Assembly (NCBI GenBank): GCA_007134735.1
Contig: SLKG01000023.1
Coordinates: 1 to 34,200 of the forward strand
Reading direction: 5' to 3'
Length of the DNA: 34,200 nucleotides
From: Kiritimatiellia bacterium
GTDB lineage: Bacteria; Verrucomicrobiota; Kiritimatiellia; SLAD01
The position numbers were made by a program, and so were the translations under genes. The notes below the pieces were generated by a model. That model was not told the DNA's origin, did not search any database, and saw nothing but the letters and a program-made list of their open reading frames with translations. Below are positions 1 through 7,118 of this stretch, piece after piece. Numbering within the stretch: position 1 is the first letter of the stretch; the number at the start of each line of letters is the position of its first letter.

Positions 1-376
1 CCAGAAAGCGCATGGGCGTACCGGTCGATCCGCCGGTGGCATCTTGAAAGGACGCGTCCCCGATATCGGCGGTGTGCACGGCCGGGTCGGACTGTATATC
101 CGACCGTGTCATCACGGGCAGGAAAGACAGGGCCTCCCGCGCATTCTCCGGGACGATGGCGTCCCAACCGGCCATCAACGCTTGAAAATGCGGAACATGT
201 TGCCGCGCATGATTGAGCAACTCCGCCAGGCGCTCATCCTGACACCGAAGACGCAACTCCTCATCCAACCGATCAAATCGACACTTTTCCTCAAACGCCT
301 TCAATACCTGGCGGCGGTGTCCACCCGCCCGGTCGATCAAGCGTTTCGAGAGATAAGAAGATAGACGAGGATGCAT
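1..376 (-). CDS. PaaK/CapK-like adenylate-forming enzyme, N-terminal part (runs off the left edge)
   Basis: The frame opens at ATG 376-374 and stays open to the window edge, giving about 125 residues. It starts MHPRLSSYLSKRLIDRAGG, continues with a helical segment (LLNHARQHVPHFQAL), and reaches DATGGSTGTPMRFL just before the edge. TGGSTGTP is the Ser/Thr/Gly-rich ATP-binding loop of the adenylate-forming superfamily in the form used by phenylacetate-CoA ligase and CapK-like proteins, where it also falls about 100-120 residues from the start. CapK-like members are common in capsule and O-antigen loci; their acyl substrates are mostly unknown. Upstream of the start lies a repeat island, and no strong ribosome binding site is visible. 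The family call is firm, but the substrate cannot be inferred because the C-terminal half is outside the window. Confidence 0.82.
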   Translation of the reverse strand, partial: MHPRLSSYLSKRLIDRAGGHRRQVLKAFEEKCRFDRLDEELRLRCQDERLAELLNHARQHVPHFQALMAGWDAIVPENAREALSFLPVMTRSDIQSDPAVHTADIGDASFQDATGGSTGTPMRFL

Positions 377-430
377 CGGGAGGGACCCGTATCGAGTGTT
401 CCGTAATTAGTAATCCGTGTTCCGACAACT

Positions 431-522
431 TTAGCGTTCTTCGCGATCTTCTGTTCACACTCTTCTGTTTCCACCCAGTGTCTAAGCAGGGATTCTTTAC
501 AGAAGAACGCGAAGGACACTAA
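431..522. repeat. Hairpin repeat, copy A
   Basis: The left arm (431-454, core GCGTTCTTCGCG) is the imperfect reverse complement of the right arm (499-522, core CGCGAAGGAC), matching at 21 of 24 positions. A 44-nt loop begins TCACACTCTTCTG. The same sequence recurs at 680-771 and, as two separated halves, at 19750-19900. It contains no gene; the short frame across it is a by-product of the repeat. It could form a large hairpin in DNA or RNA. Function is unknown. Confidence 0.8.
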
Positions 523-667
523 GGGATATTGGAAAGGCGTTTCACTTCAATAGTAAATCCCTTGTTCTCATACTCCACATCCAGCTGATTAACTGCCGAT
601 GCACTTCAATTGCGGCCCCAATCACCTTCCCGGACCCCTGATCGGCATGTTTAAAGTCGGGATGCAT
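519..667 (-). pseudogene. GxxExxY family gene remnant, internally deleted and frameshifted
   Basis: Read on the minus strand from ATG 667-665, the frame gives MHPDFKHADQGSGKVIGAA and then IEVHRQL, which is the N-terminal signature of GxxExxY proteins (I-x-G-A-A-I-E-V-H-R-x-L). The G-x-x-E-x-x-Y segment that should follow is missing. A second frame then resumes with LDVEYENKGFTIEVKRLS, resembling the family's next block (Y-E-L..G..V-E..). The frame stops inside hairpin repeat A. The PD-(D/E)XK core is absent, so the product cannot be functional. Hairpin copies A and B flank it in the same orientation. The assignment rests on two short motif matches and is moderately sure. Confidence 0.6.
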
Positions 668-679
668 ATACCATTCTTC

Positions 680-771
680 ATCGCGATCGTCGCGATCTTC
701 TGTTCACACTCTTCTGTTTCCATCCAGGGGCCAAGCAGGGATTCTTTACAGAAGAACGCGAAGGACGCTAA
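680..771. repeat. Hairpin repeat, copy B
   Basis: This second complete copy of the 431-522 repeat has its left arm at about 680-703 (CGATCGTCGCGATCTTCTGT) and right arm at 748-771 (ACAGAAGAACGCGAAGGACG). The loop is nearly identical to copy A. The left end has drifted (ATCGCGATCGTCGCGATC contains its own small duplication). It flanks the GxxExxY remnant on the side opposite copy A. Confidence 0.78.
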
Positions 772-895
772 GGGGGTTGTTCTCTTGTTCGCGCTCTACT
801 CTAGTTCTCTCGGTGGACAATGACGGCGACGAGAACGGTAAGCGACGAAGGTCCTCACACCCAGTCGATAGGTTACCAAGCACGAAGCACGTTCT

Positions 896-2554
896 TCAAT
901 TGCGCTTGTATTCCGCGTATCCCCGCCTGCCCTTTCGCATCTCCTCCGGTAAGGGCGCCTCTTCATCCAAATCCAAACAGCGCAGTGTGCCCGGTTCCTT
1001 CTCCTGGTAACGAAATCCGCTTTCCGGGCACGTCATGGTCCCGGCCTTGTCCGGGTCGGACAAACGATGACCATGCCGGCTCATCCAACCTTTCTGTTTG
1101 GCGGGATGACCCACCATCAAGGCATAGTCCGGAACATCGGATACCACCACGGCGCCTGCGGCCACAAAGGCATATCGCCCGATCGTAACGCCGCTGACAA
1201 TCGTGGCATTGGCGCCGATGGTGCATCCACGCTTCAGGAGGGTTCTTTCATACAAGGCATGCCGATTGATCTGGGAACGCGGATTCTTTACGTTGGTCAA
1301 CACACAGGACGGACCGAGAAATACGTCGTCTTCAATTTCGACACCCGTATACACCGATACGTTATTCTGAATCTTGACGTGGTTACCAATCCGCACATTA
1401 CCATCCACATTGACATTCTGCCCCAGCACACAGTGCTCTCCGATCTTCGCCCCCTTCATCACGTGACAGAAGTGCCAGATCCGGGTCCCGGAACCGATCT
1501 GAGCCCCCTCGTCCACACGGGCGGTCTCATGTACCCGGTGCTCCCGGTCAACGCCTTCGACCTTCGGAACCGCATCGCCCTCTTTGCGCGTCAGGGAAAC
1601 CTGGCAGGCTTCCAGGATCCGCAGTACCCGAAGACCCTCTGCGCCGTCCGTCAGGGGCTGTGTTCGCGAACGGATACACTCAAGGAAATGATCGCACTCC
1701 CGGTAAAGGGGTTGCGCGTCTTCCACCGGCACAATCTCCGCGTCGGCTTTTACCGCGGTCGGAATACGATTCTTCCATTCCACCCGGTGCGGATAAAGAA
1801 CCAGCTTGTGTTCAGACGAATCGGCAAATACCGCCATCTTTTCCGACCCCACCACCACCAGTCGCTGCTCTTTGAATGGGTGAAGCCAACTGACAAAAAT
1901 ATGGGCCCGAACCCCGCTTGGAAATTCGAAGTGACTCAAGGTGACATCGCTGACTGATTGATTTAGATAATTCCCGCCCTCGCACCAGACCTTTTCCGGC
2001 TCTTCGCCAAGCAAATAAAGCATAATGGAAATATCGTGCGGGGCGAAACTCCACAGTATGTTTTCCTCCGTGCGAATTTTTCCGATGTTTAATCTGTTCG
2101 AATAGAGATATTGAATTTTGCCCAGCGATCCCCTGGCAATCAGGTCCGCCAATCGGGAGACCGCCGGATGATAGCGCAGGATATGCCCCACCATGAGGAC
2201 ACGGCCCTGCTGATCCGCCAAATGCCGCAATTCCTCTCCATCCGTCACGTTCATGGCCAACGGTTTTTCAACAAATACGTCCTTCCCCGCCTGCAGAGCC
2301 TGGCGGGATAAATCGTAGTGGGTCAGGGCCGGCGTTGCGATCACCACGGCTTCTATTTCGTCGCTCTTCAGAATCTCATCGTATGAGGCGTGATAGGCCA
2401 CATCGGGATACTGTTCACGGCACAAGGCTTCCACTTCCGGACGCGAATCACACACGGCCCGCAACGCGCCCAACCGGTTGAAATCCCGCACCAGATTTCT
2501 GCCCCAGTACCCCATCCCCACAACGGCAATTCCCGGGTTCTGTTTCTTTTTCAT
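896..2554 (-). CDS. Fused Gfo/Idh/MocA sugar-nucleotide dehydrogenase and hexapeptide N-acetyltransferase (WbpB-WbpD type)
   Basis: This 552-residue protein has two enzyme domains. Residues 1-330 form a Gfo/Idh/MocA NAD-dependent dehydrogenase, with the nucleotide-binding turn G13-M-G15-Y-W-G18 and the family motif EKPLAMN at 96-102. Residues about 340-505 form a left-handed beta-helix acetyltransferase with repeated hexapeptides (VHETARVDEGAQIGSGTRIW, then IGRYAFVAAGAVV). Its closest remembered relatives are WlbB/WbpD. In the UDP-ManNAc(3NAc)A pathway, WbpB oxidises UDP-GlcNAcA at C3, the aminotransferase WbpE acts next, and WbpD acetylates the 3-amino group. This protein would therefore combine the first and third steps; no WbpA, WbpE or WbpI is in the window. 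The start is ATG 2554 behind GAGGAGA. The domain calls are strong; the exact sugar is inferred. Confidence 0.85.
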   Translation of the reverse strand: MKKKQNPGIAVVGMGYWGRNLVRDFNRLGALRAVCDSRPEVEALCREQYPDVAYHASYDEILKSDEIEAVVIATPALTHYDLSRQALQAGKDVFVEKPLAMNVTDGEELRHLADQQGRVLMVGHILRYHPAVSRLADLIARGSLGKIQYLYSNRLNIGKIRTEENILWSFAPHDISIMLYLLGEEPEKVWCEGGNYLNQSVSDVTLSHFEFPSGVRAHIFVSWLHPFKEQRLVVVGSEKMAVFADSSEHKLVLYPHRVEWKNRIPTAVKADAEIVPVEDAQPLYRECDHFLECIRSRTQPLTDGAEGLRVLRILEACQVSLTRKEGDAVPKVEGVDREHRVHETARVDEGAQIGSGTRIWHFCHVMKGAKIGEHCVLGQNVNVDGNVRIGNHVKIQNNVSVYTGVEIEDDVFLGPSCVLTNVKNPRSQINRHALYERTLLKRGCTIGANATIVSGVTIGRYAFVAAGAVVVSDVPDYALMVGHPAKQKGWMSRHGHRLSDPDKAGTMTCPESGFRYQEKEPGTLRCLDLDEEAPLPEEMRKGRRGYAEYKRN

Positions 2555-2588
2555 GTTCTCCTCTGTTTCTTCGGCTCACGATAACGAA

Positions 2589-2676
2589 CGACGAGAACGG
2601 AGGACGATTGGGAGACTCTATAGACCTTCACGCCTAAGCCTGAAGCGCGAAAACGAATCGTAATCCGTTCTCGTCG
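2589..2676. repeat. Intergenic inverted repeat (GACGAGAACGG family)
   Basis: The arms 2589-2607 (CGACGAGAACGGAGGACGA) and 2658-2676 (TCGTAATCCGTTCTCGTCG) are inverted copies matching at 17 of 19 positions around a 50-nt loop. They fill most of the 132-bp gap between the dehydrogenase-acetyltransferase fusion and the upstream GT4 gene. A single arm also occurs near 826-841. With no U-run after the stem it is not a classical terminator, though it could attenuate read-through. Confidence 0.6.
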
Positions 2677-2686
2677 CCCGTTCTCG

Positions 2687-4276
2687 TCAACCGGACTTGT
2701 CAATAACCCTCTCATATACTCCCAATAACTTCCTCGCACTCGTTTCCCATCCATGTTCCCGAACCGCTTTTTCACGGTTCCAGTGACCACAAGCCTTGCG
2801 CCTTTCTTCATCCTGCGCAAGCTCAAGGATGGCCCGGGACAGCGATTCCGGATCGTTTCGTCCCACAATCACACCGCCCGGGGCACGGCGTATTCGTCGG
2901 CCGGGTTCATCCTTATCAAACCGTCCGGCCGCATCCCCAGCTCCGGTATACCACTGCTTTTCCACTGGAGGAAACGTATCTCCAATCAATATGGGCACCC
3001 AGCCGCAATCCGTCGATACGATCGGCAACCCGCTCGCCATGGCTTCCAGCGCGGAAAAACAGAACGATTCATAGTCACTGCTGATGACTTTGATGTCGGC
3101 CGAGGCATAGAGGCCGGGTACTTGCTCATAGGGGACTTCCCCCATAAACGATATGGCATCGTCTAATTTTTCGTTCGAGAGCATGTTCTCTTTGGGTAGG
3201 GCGGGGCCGCCGGACCCGCCGGGTGCATCACGGCGCGTGCCGCGCCCGCGCCCTACCTCGCCGACATCATCGGTGGCAGAATGACCCAACCCCGGTCGGG
3301 GGTCCATCTGAACACGCTTCTTCACTTGCCTTTCCAACGGCCCGCTTCCTACGAGAATCAGCCGGCTGTCAGGCTTTTCTTCCAGGACGTGGGCAAAGGC
3401 ACGAATCAACACATCATGTCTCTTGAAATCCTGAAACCGGGCGACGTAGAGGAGGTTGCAGGTTGAAGGTTGAAGGTTGAAGGTACTGCCCACCAGAGGC
3501 GGGGTTTCATGTTGGATGATCTCGGCAGGATCCCCCCCTTCTTCACCTGCAACCTGAAATCTTTCCACATCCACCGCATTGGGCACATCCTCACAATCCG
3601 ACCGTAGTCCGGCGCGGATTTTTCCCACCGTTGTCCCACTGGCTATTACGGCATCCGCCTTTTGAACCCCTCCGCTCGGGTCGTAGACATTGGGAGCGGT
3701 GAGTCGGAGGACCAATTTAGGTTGAAGGTTGAAGGTTGAAGGTTGAAGGTGAATCAAGCGCCCTTCCTCCTTAACCTGCAACCTGCAACCGGCAACCTGC
3801 AACCTCTTAAATGAAGTCACAAATGTGGGAAGTTCACAGACTTGAATGATGTCGAACTCATTTCGATGCTTCCATGCCCAGCGGGCCGCGAGTTTTTCGA
3901 ACAGCCAGAATTCCGCCACACGTACCCGCCACCCTCCCTTAACCCGGTCCCACGGGAACCAGGGAAACATGGGAGCACGGAGGGTGACGGAAGACAGGTT
4001 GAAGGTTGAAGGTTGAAGGTTGAAGGATTCTTTCTCATCCATTTTCTTAACCTGCAACCTGCAACCTGCAACCTGCAACCCAACGTGCCGTCTCGCTCTA
4101 CCGAAAAGAGGAATGCCCGACAGAAACGTAATCTCACACCTCATCCGCGCCAAATGCCGGGCCATTTCCAGGTCGAATGTCTCCCCCCCACCCCGTTCCA
4201 TGGAGGCCATGCGGTTGACGAACAGCACGCGTAAGCGTGCGGTGTCCCCGGTCCTTGATCCCTGGTCCCTGGTCAT
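2687..4276 (-). CDS. GT4 family glycosyltransferase carrying five in-frame repeat inserts
   Basis: This is a GT-B glycosyltransferase of family 4. The N-terminal acceptor domain begins RLRVLFVNRMASMERGGGET (glycine loop). The C-terminal donor domain has YVARFQDFKRHDVLIRAF and the E-x7-E region SSDYESFCFSALEAMASGLP. At 529 residues it is longer than the usual 370-400, and the excess is repeat-encoded: heptads at residues 1-10, 66-94, 158-186 and 240-275, and a palindrome at 341-361. Subtracting them leaves about 400 residues. The inserts encode strings such as LQVAGCRLQVK and FNLQPSTFNL, which are not part of the GT4 fold. Its start overlaps the previous gene by 4 nt. The donor sugar cannot be told. 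Whether the enzyme still works depends on the inserts falling in surface loops. Confidence 0.85.
   Translation of the reverse strand: MTRDQGSRTGDTARLRVLFVNRMASMERGGGETFDLEMARHLARMRCEITFLSGIPLFGRARRHVGLQVAGCRLQVKKMDEKESFNLQPSTFNLSSVTLRAPMFPWFPWDRVKGGWRVRVAEFWLFEKLAARWAWKHRNEFDIIQVCELPTFVTSFKRLQVAGCRLQVKEEGRLIHLQPSTFNLQPKLVLRLTAPNVYDPSGGVQKADAVIASGTTVGKIRAGLRSDCEDVPNAVDVERFQVAGEEGGDPAEIIQHETPPLVGSTFNLQPSTCNLLYVARFQDFKRHDVLIRAFAHVLEEKPDSRLILVGSGPLERQVKKRVQMDPRPGLGHSATDDVGEVGRGRGTRRDAPGGSGGPALPKENMLSNEKLDDAISFMGEVPYEQVPGLYASADIKVISSDYESFCFSALEAMASGLPIVSTDCGWVPILIGDTFPPVEKQWYTGAGDAAGRFDKDEPGRRIRRAPGGVIVGRNDPESLSRAILELAQDEERRKACGHWNREKAVREHGWETSARKLLGVYERVIDKSG
3196..3256. repeat. Palindromic element with two inner hairpins, inside the GT4 gene
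   Basis: The outer stem GTAGGGCG (3196-3203) pairs with CGCCCTAC (3249-3256). Inside lie a hairpin GCGGG...CCCGC (3201-3219, sharing bases with the outer stem) and a perfect GGCGCG-TGC-CGCGCC hairpin (3232-3246). The layout can fold as a three-way junction. It is inserted in frame in the C-terminal domain of the GT4 protein, where it encodes a Gly/Arg-rich stretch. The same layout with different sequence occurs at 20597-20646 and 28601-28651. Confidence 0.65.
3453..3558. repeat. Heptad repeat pair 3 in the GT4 gene
   Basis: On the plus strand the left arm is three to four AGGTTGA/AGGTTGC heptads (3453-3484). The right arm is a short ACCTGCAACCTGAAAT run (3545-3558). They are separated by about 60 nt, much longer than in the other two pairs of this gene. 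The gene stays open through it, encoding STFNLQPSTCNLL at the right-hand side of the protein insert. Confidence 0.65.
3719..3805. repeat. Heptad inverted-repeat pair 2 in the GT4 gene
   Basis: Four AGGTTGA heptads (3719-3749) are followed by a 23-nt spacer and four AACCTGC-type heptads (3773-3805, one unit changed to AACCGGC). The arms are complementary apart from one mismatch per heptad. Each heptad array encodes a heptapeptide repeat on the minus strand (LQVAGCR and FNLQPST types). Confidence 0.8.
3996..4080. repeat. Heptad inverted-repeat pair 1 in the GT4 gene
   Basis: Four AGGTTGA heptads (3996-4026), a 22-nt spacer and four AACCTGC heptads (4049-4080) form an inverted pair with one mismatch per unit. 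It has almost the same arm length and spacer length as the pair at 3719-3805 in the same gene, but a different spacer sequence. The GT4 frame continues through it. Confidence 0.82.
4245..4273. repeat. Heptad array covering the start of the GT4 gene
   Basis: Four period-7 units read TCCCCGG, TCCTTGA, TCCCTGG, TCCCTGG on the plus strand. They encode the first ten residues of the GT4 protein (MTRDQGSRTG) and sit directly at its overlap with the upstream gene. The conserved fold begins after them at RLRVLF. The annotated start codon therefore appears to be supplied by, or squeezed against, the repeat. Confidence 0.6.
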
Positions 4277-5481
4277 GTGCCTTGTCCCACTGATCGTCCG
4301 GCGTACAGGACTTTCTCAATAATCTCAACCAGTTTCCGCTCCGTCACTTCCCGGCTGTATTCCCGTATGCATTTCTCCCGCGCGGCGCGGCCCATGGCCC
4401 GGGCCGATGCGGGATCACGGAGCACCTGTCGTATGGCCCCGGCCAGGGCCGACACATCTCCCGGTGGTACGATATGGCCGCAACCGTCCAGGATGCGGGG
4501 AAGGTCGGCCACGTCGGACGCAATAATGGGGCGAGCCATGGACATGGCCTCGAATATTTTACACGGAGTCTGCGACTGGGCCAGGAGGGTATCGTTCAGT
4601 GGAAGCACAATCATGTCGGCCAAGGTCAAATAGCCCGGCATGTGCTCCCTGGATTGGGCGCCCAGCGGAAGGATAATCCGGCGATACGCCTCCTTCGACT
4701 GCAAGGCCTTTACGTGATCGTTAATCGGCCCGGCAATCACAAACCGAAGGTCGGGGTTGTTCACATGAACCATGGCGTCCAATAATAATTCGATGCCCTT
4801 GTGAGGCCTCACGACGCCACCAAAGACAATACAGGATAAACCCGTAAGATTGTGACGGCTTTTCAATTCGGCAATGCGGGCGTCCGACACGGGACGGAAG
4901 AATTCGGTGTCAACGCCCATATGGACAATCTCACCCCCAAAACGATGCTGAAGGAATGTGGAAGTGGATATAACCTTGTCCACACGCGGGATCATTCGCT
5001 CGACAAGCGGATAATAGACATCATCCAGCGGATGATGCGCGTTCCTGATTCTACGGGCCCACCGCGCCCGTAAAGGCAACATACGGACAAGCGCTCCATC
5101 CCATTCGTCAAGATAAGCCATCACCTTGGCTCCGCGGCGGCGCTTCGCGCGAAGCGCGACCGGGATCGTGTCGGCATACGCTTTCACGGCAATAATGAGC
5201 GAACCGGAAAGAGCCTGCTCCAGCTTTCGGCTTTCACGAAAGTAATCCGGATAACGGTACAGGCGCGGTGTAGGCACCACGGTGTATGGATAGGCATCCC
5301 GATACATCGGACACACCCCATGCCCGAAATCAGGCCCCACAATTTCAACCGGATAGTGGCGTTCCAGCGTACGCGCCAGCACCGTGACCGGTCCGAGAAC
5401 CGGACTGTGAATGTCCGGAACGAGAAAACTGATTCGACGGCTCCCGCGCTTGTCCATGCCGGTGTCTTTCTTCGTGGTCAT
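4273..5481 (-). CDS. GT4 family glycosyltransferase
   Basis: This 402-residue protein has normal GT4 architecture. Its N-terminal Rossmann domain (ISFLVPDIHSPVLGP) carries a donor-site linker around TSTFLQHRFGGEIVHMGVD. The C-terminal domain contains IVFGGVVRPHKGIELLLDAM, then TPCKIFEAMSMARPIIASDV, holding the acidic E-x7-E-type nucleotide-sugar contact region, and the tail GHIVPPGD. It would transfer a sugar from a nucleotide donor to a lipid-linked acceptor at the cytoplasmic face. ATG 5481 is preceded by GAGGGCG. Its stop overlaps the start of the repeat-laden GT4 gene by 4 nt, so the two are probably translated together. Unlike that neighbour it contains no repeats. The donor is unknown. 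Confidence 0.88.
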   Translation of the reverse strand: MTTKKDTGMDKRGSRRISFLVPDIHSPVLGPVTVLARTLERHYPVEIVGPDFGHGVCPMYRDAYPYTVVPTPRLYRYPDYFRESRKLEQALSGSLIIAVKAYADTIPVALRAKRRRGAKVMAYLDEWDGALVRMLPLRARWARRIRNAHHPLDDVYYPLVERMIPRVDKVISTSTFLQHRFGGEIVHMGVDTEFFRPVSDARIAELKSRHNLTGLSCIVFGGVVRPHKGIELLLDAMVHVNNPDLRFVIAGPINDHVKALQSKEAYRRIILPLGAQSREHMPGYLTLADMIVLPLNDTLLAQSQTPCKIFEAMSMARPIIASDVADLPRILDGCGHIVPPGDVSALAGAIRQVLRDPASARAMGRAAREKCIREYSREVTERKLVEIIEKVLYAGRSVGQGT

Positions 5482-5609
5482 CGTATCGCCCTCAGGCTTT
5501 ACCAGGTCCGCAGACTCGACCGCCCGTACCCGGCGGGCGATTCGTGTTTCAAGCCGGTGTAATCAAGTGTGCAACGGACACGCCTTGTTGGAAACCGTAT
5601 CTCCCCGGC

Positions 5610-5638
5610 TTGACTTGCACCGCTTGGAACTCTAGGGT
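5610..5638 (+). promoter_or_regulatory. Possible promoter upstream of the UGM-like flavoprotein
   Basis: TTGACT (5610-5615) and TAGGGT (5633-5638) are separated by 17 nt and lie about 30 nt before ATG 5665, in the divergent gap of 183 bp. The -35 box is good and the -10 box poor (four of six). This is the only place in the left half where a plus-strand promoter is required. It is a weak, pattern-only call. Confidence 0.3.
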
Positions 5639-5664
5639 GTCGCACTTCACCCGGTGAACATCCC

Positions 5665-7044
5665 ATGACAGATAGAATCCTTATTATAGGGGCCGGGCCG
5701 ACCGGTCTGGGCGCGGCAAACCGTTTGATGGAAAAAGGGCACCCGGATTTCGTGGTGTATGACCGGAATCCCTATGTGGGCGGCCTGGCCGCCTCCTTCC
5801 GGGACGCCAGGGGATTTACCTGGGATTTTGCCATTCATGTCGCGCATTCCCACTACCATTACTTTGACCGCTTGATGCAGGATCTTCTGCCGGACGGTTT
5901 TTTTCACCTGGAACGGCGTTCCTGGGTCCGGACATACAACACCTTCGTTCCCTATCCCTTTCAAAACAACATCCGGCATCTGCCGCCTCAATACCGCCAG
6001 GAGTGCCTTGACGGTCTGCGCGAAATCAAGTCCCGTCCGCCTTCGTCCCGACCCCGCCATTTCGAGGACTGGATCCTTCAGGTGTTCGGGAAAGGGATTG
6101 CCCGTCACTTCATGCTTCCGTACAACCGGAAGACTTGGCAAATCGAACCTTCCAAAATGGGTTACCAATGGATCGGGGATCGTGTGCCCACCGTGGATCT
6201 CGATCGCATCCTTCGCAACATCGAGCAGGAACTCGACGATGTCTCATGGGGTCCCAACCACACATTTCAGTTCCCCCGACAGGGCGGTACCGGCGCCATC
6301 TGGGAAAAACTGGCGGAACGAATTCCTCCGGATAAGCTCAAACTCAACACCGCTCTGACCGGGATCGACACCAGGAATCGCGTGGCGGTATTCGATGACG
6401 GCACGCGCCAGAAATACGATCACCTGATTTCAACCATTCCGCTCATTCGATTGGCCGAATTGACAGGTGTGGCCGATCTCATCCGGCGGGCTTCGGGCCT
6501 CCTATACACGCATGTCCAGGTCATCGGTGTGGCGCCCCATGTTCCGCTACCCGAAGCGTTGCAGGACAAAACATGGATTTATACGCCTGAAGCCAAGTGT
6601 CCCTTTTATCGCGTTACGCCGTTTTCCATCTTTTCGCCCGATCACGTTCCCGATCCCGAACAATACTGCTCTTTCCTGTGCGAGATTTCCGATCCCGGCA
6701 CGGCCCCGGCGGCGCCACCGGACAGAATCACGGAGGCCCTGGATGGCCTCAAGAACATCGGGTTGATCCATATCGACCCGAATACAGCGCACGTATACAA
6801 CATGTGGGCCGAATTCGGCTATCCCGTGCCCACCCTCGATCGTGACGAGATTCTTGACGACGTCCTGCCGGCCCTGGAAGGAATGAACATCTATAGCCGG
6901 GGGCGGTTCGGCGGGTGGAAATATGAAGTCGCCAACATGGACCACTCACTTATGCAAGGGGTTGAGGCCGTGGACCGTATTCTGGATGGCACGGATGAAA
7001 TTACCCTTCCGACTCCGAATATTGTGAATGCGGGAAAGCGGTAA
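5665..7044 (+). CDS. UDP-galactopyranose-mutase-like / amine-oxidase-fold FAD protein, copy 1
   Basis: This 459-residue flavoprotein opens with the dinucleotide-binding motif G9-A-G11-P-T-G14. The second FAD contact GGLAASFRD follows near residue 40, with GFTWDFAIHVAHSHY after it. Proteins of this type, annotated as UGM-like or protoporphyrinogen-oxidase-like, are common in O-antigen and capsule loci, where they are thought to isomerise or oxidise a nucleotide sugar. The C-terminal FAD-contact region is NIYSRGRFGGWKYEVANMDH. A second copy at 10014-11423 shares block after block (PYPFQNN, SWGPN, FPR.GGTGA, YSRGRFG.WKYEVAN). It is transcribed alone on the plus strand, divergent from the GT4 pair. 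No strong Shine-Dalgarno is visible. Whether it is a true furanose-forming mutase is uncertain. Confidence 0.75.
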   Translation: MTDRILIIGAGPTGLGAANRLMEKGHPDFVVYDRNPYVGGLAASFRDARGFTWDFAIHVAHSHYHYFDRLMQDLLPDGFFHLERRSWVRTYNTFVPYPFQNNIRHLPPQYRQECLDGLREIKSRPPSSRPRHFEDWILQVFGKGIARHFMLPYNRKTWQIEPSKMGYQWIGDRVPTVDLDRILRNIEQELDDVSWGPNHTFQFPRQGGTGAIWEKLAERIPPDKLKLNTALTGIDTRNRVAVFDDGTRQKYDHLISTIPLIRLAELTGVADLIRRASGLLYTHVQVIGVAPHVPLPEALQDKTWIYTPEAKCPFYRVTPFSIFSPDHVPDPEQYCSFLCEISDPGTAPAAPPDRITEALDGLKNIGLIHIDPNTAHVYNMWAEFGYPVPTLDRDEILDDVLPALEGMNIYSRGRFGGWKYEVANMDHSLMQGVEAVDRILDGTDEITLPTPNIVNAGKR

Positions 7045-7118
7045 ACGACCCAACCAACGAATATCGCTATACTATATCCGCACCTTCCCATCATCCCGGC
7101 CCTACTCTCGCAATGCAT

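Larger units (their letters stand above)
377..895. repeat. Intergenic repeat island holding two hairpin repeats and a dead GxxExxY gene
   Basis: This is a 519-bp interval between two minus-strand genes. It contains hairpin repeat copy A (431-522), a decayed GxxExxY gene (519-667), hairpin repeat copy B (680-771), and a tail (772-895). The tail carries a half copy of another repeat (GACGAGAACGG near 830, also found twice at 2589-2676) and a short AAGCACGAAGCACG heptad string near 879. No intact gene is supported here. Confidence 0.75.

Noticed and set aside
337-519. Small minus-strand protein beginning MSFAFFCKESLL
   Set aside because: It is encoded almost entirely by hairpin repeat A and overlaps the adenylate-forming enzyme; the analogous frame at 19733-19933 arises from the other repeat copies.
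1067-1957. 296-residue plus-strand open frame
   Set aside because: Lies wholly opposite the dehydrogenase-acetyltransferase gene, with His/Arg/Pro-rich sequence and no motif; a shadow of high-G+C coding DNA.
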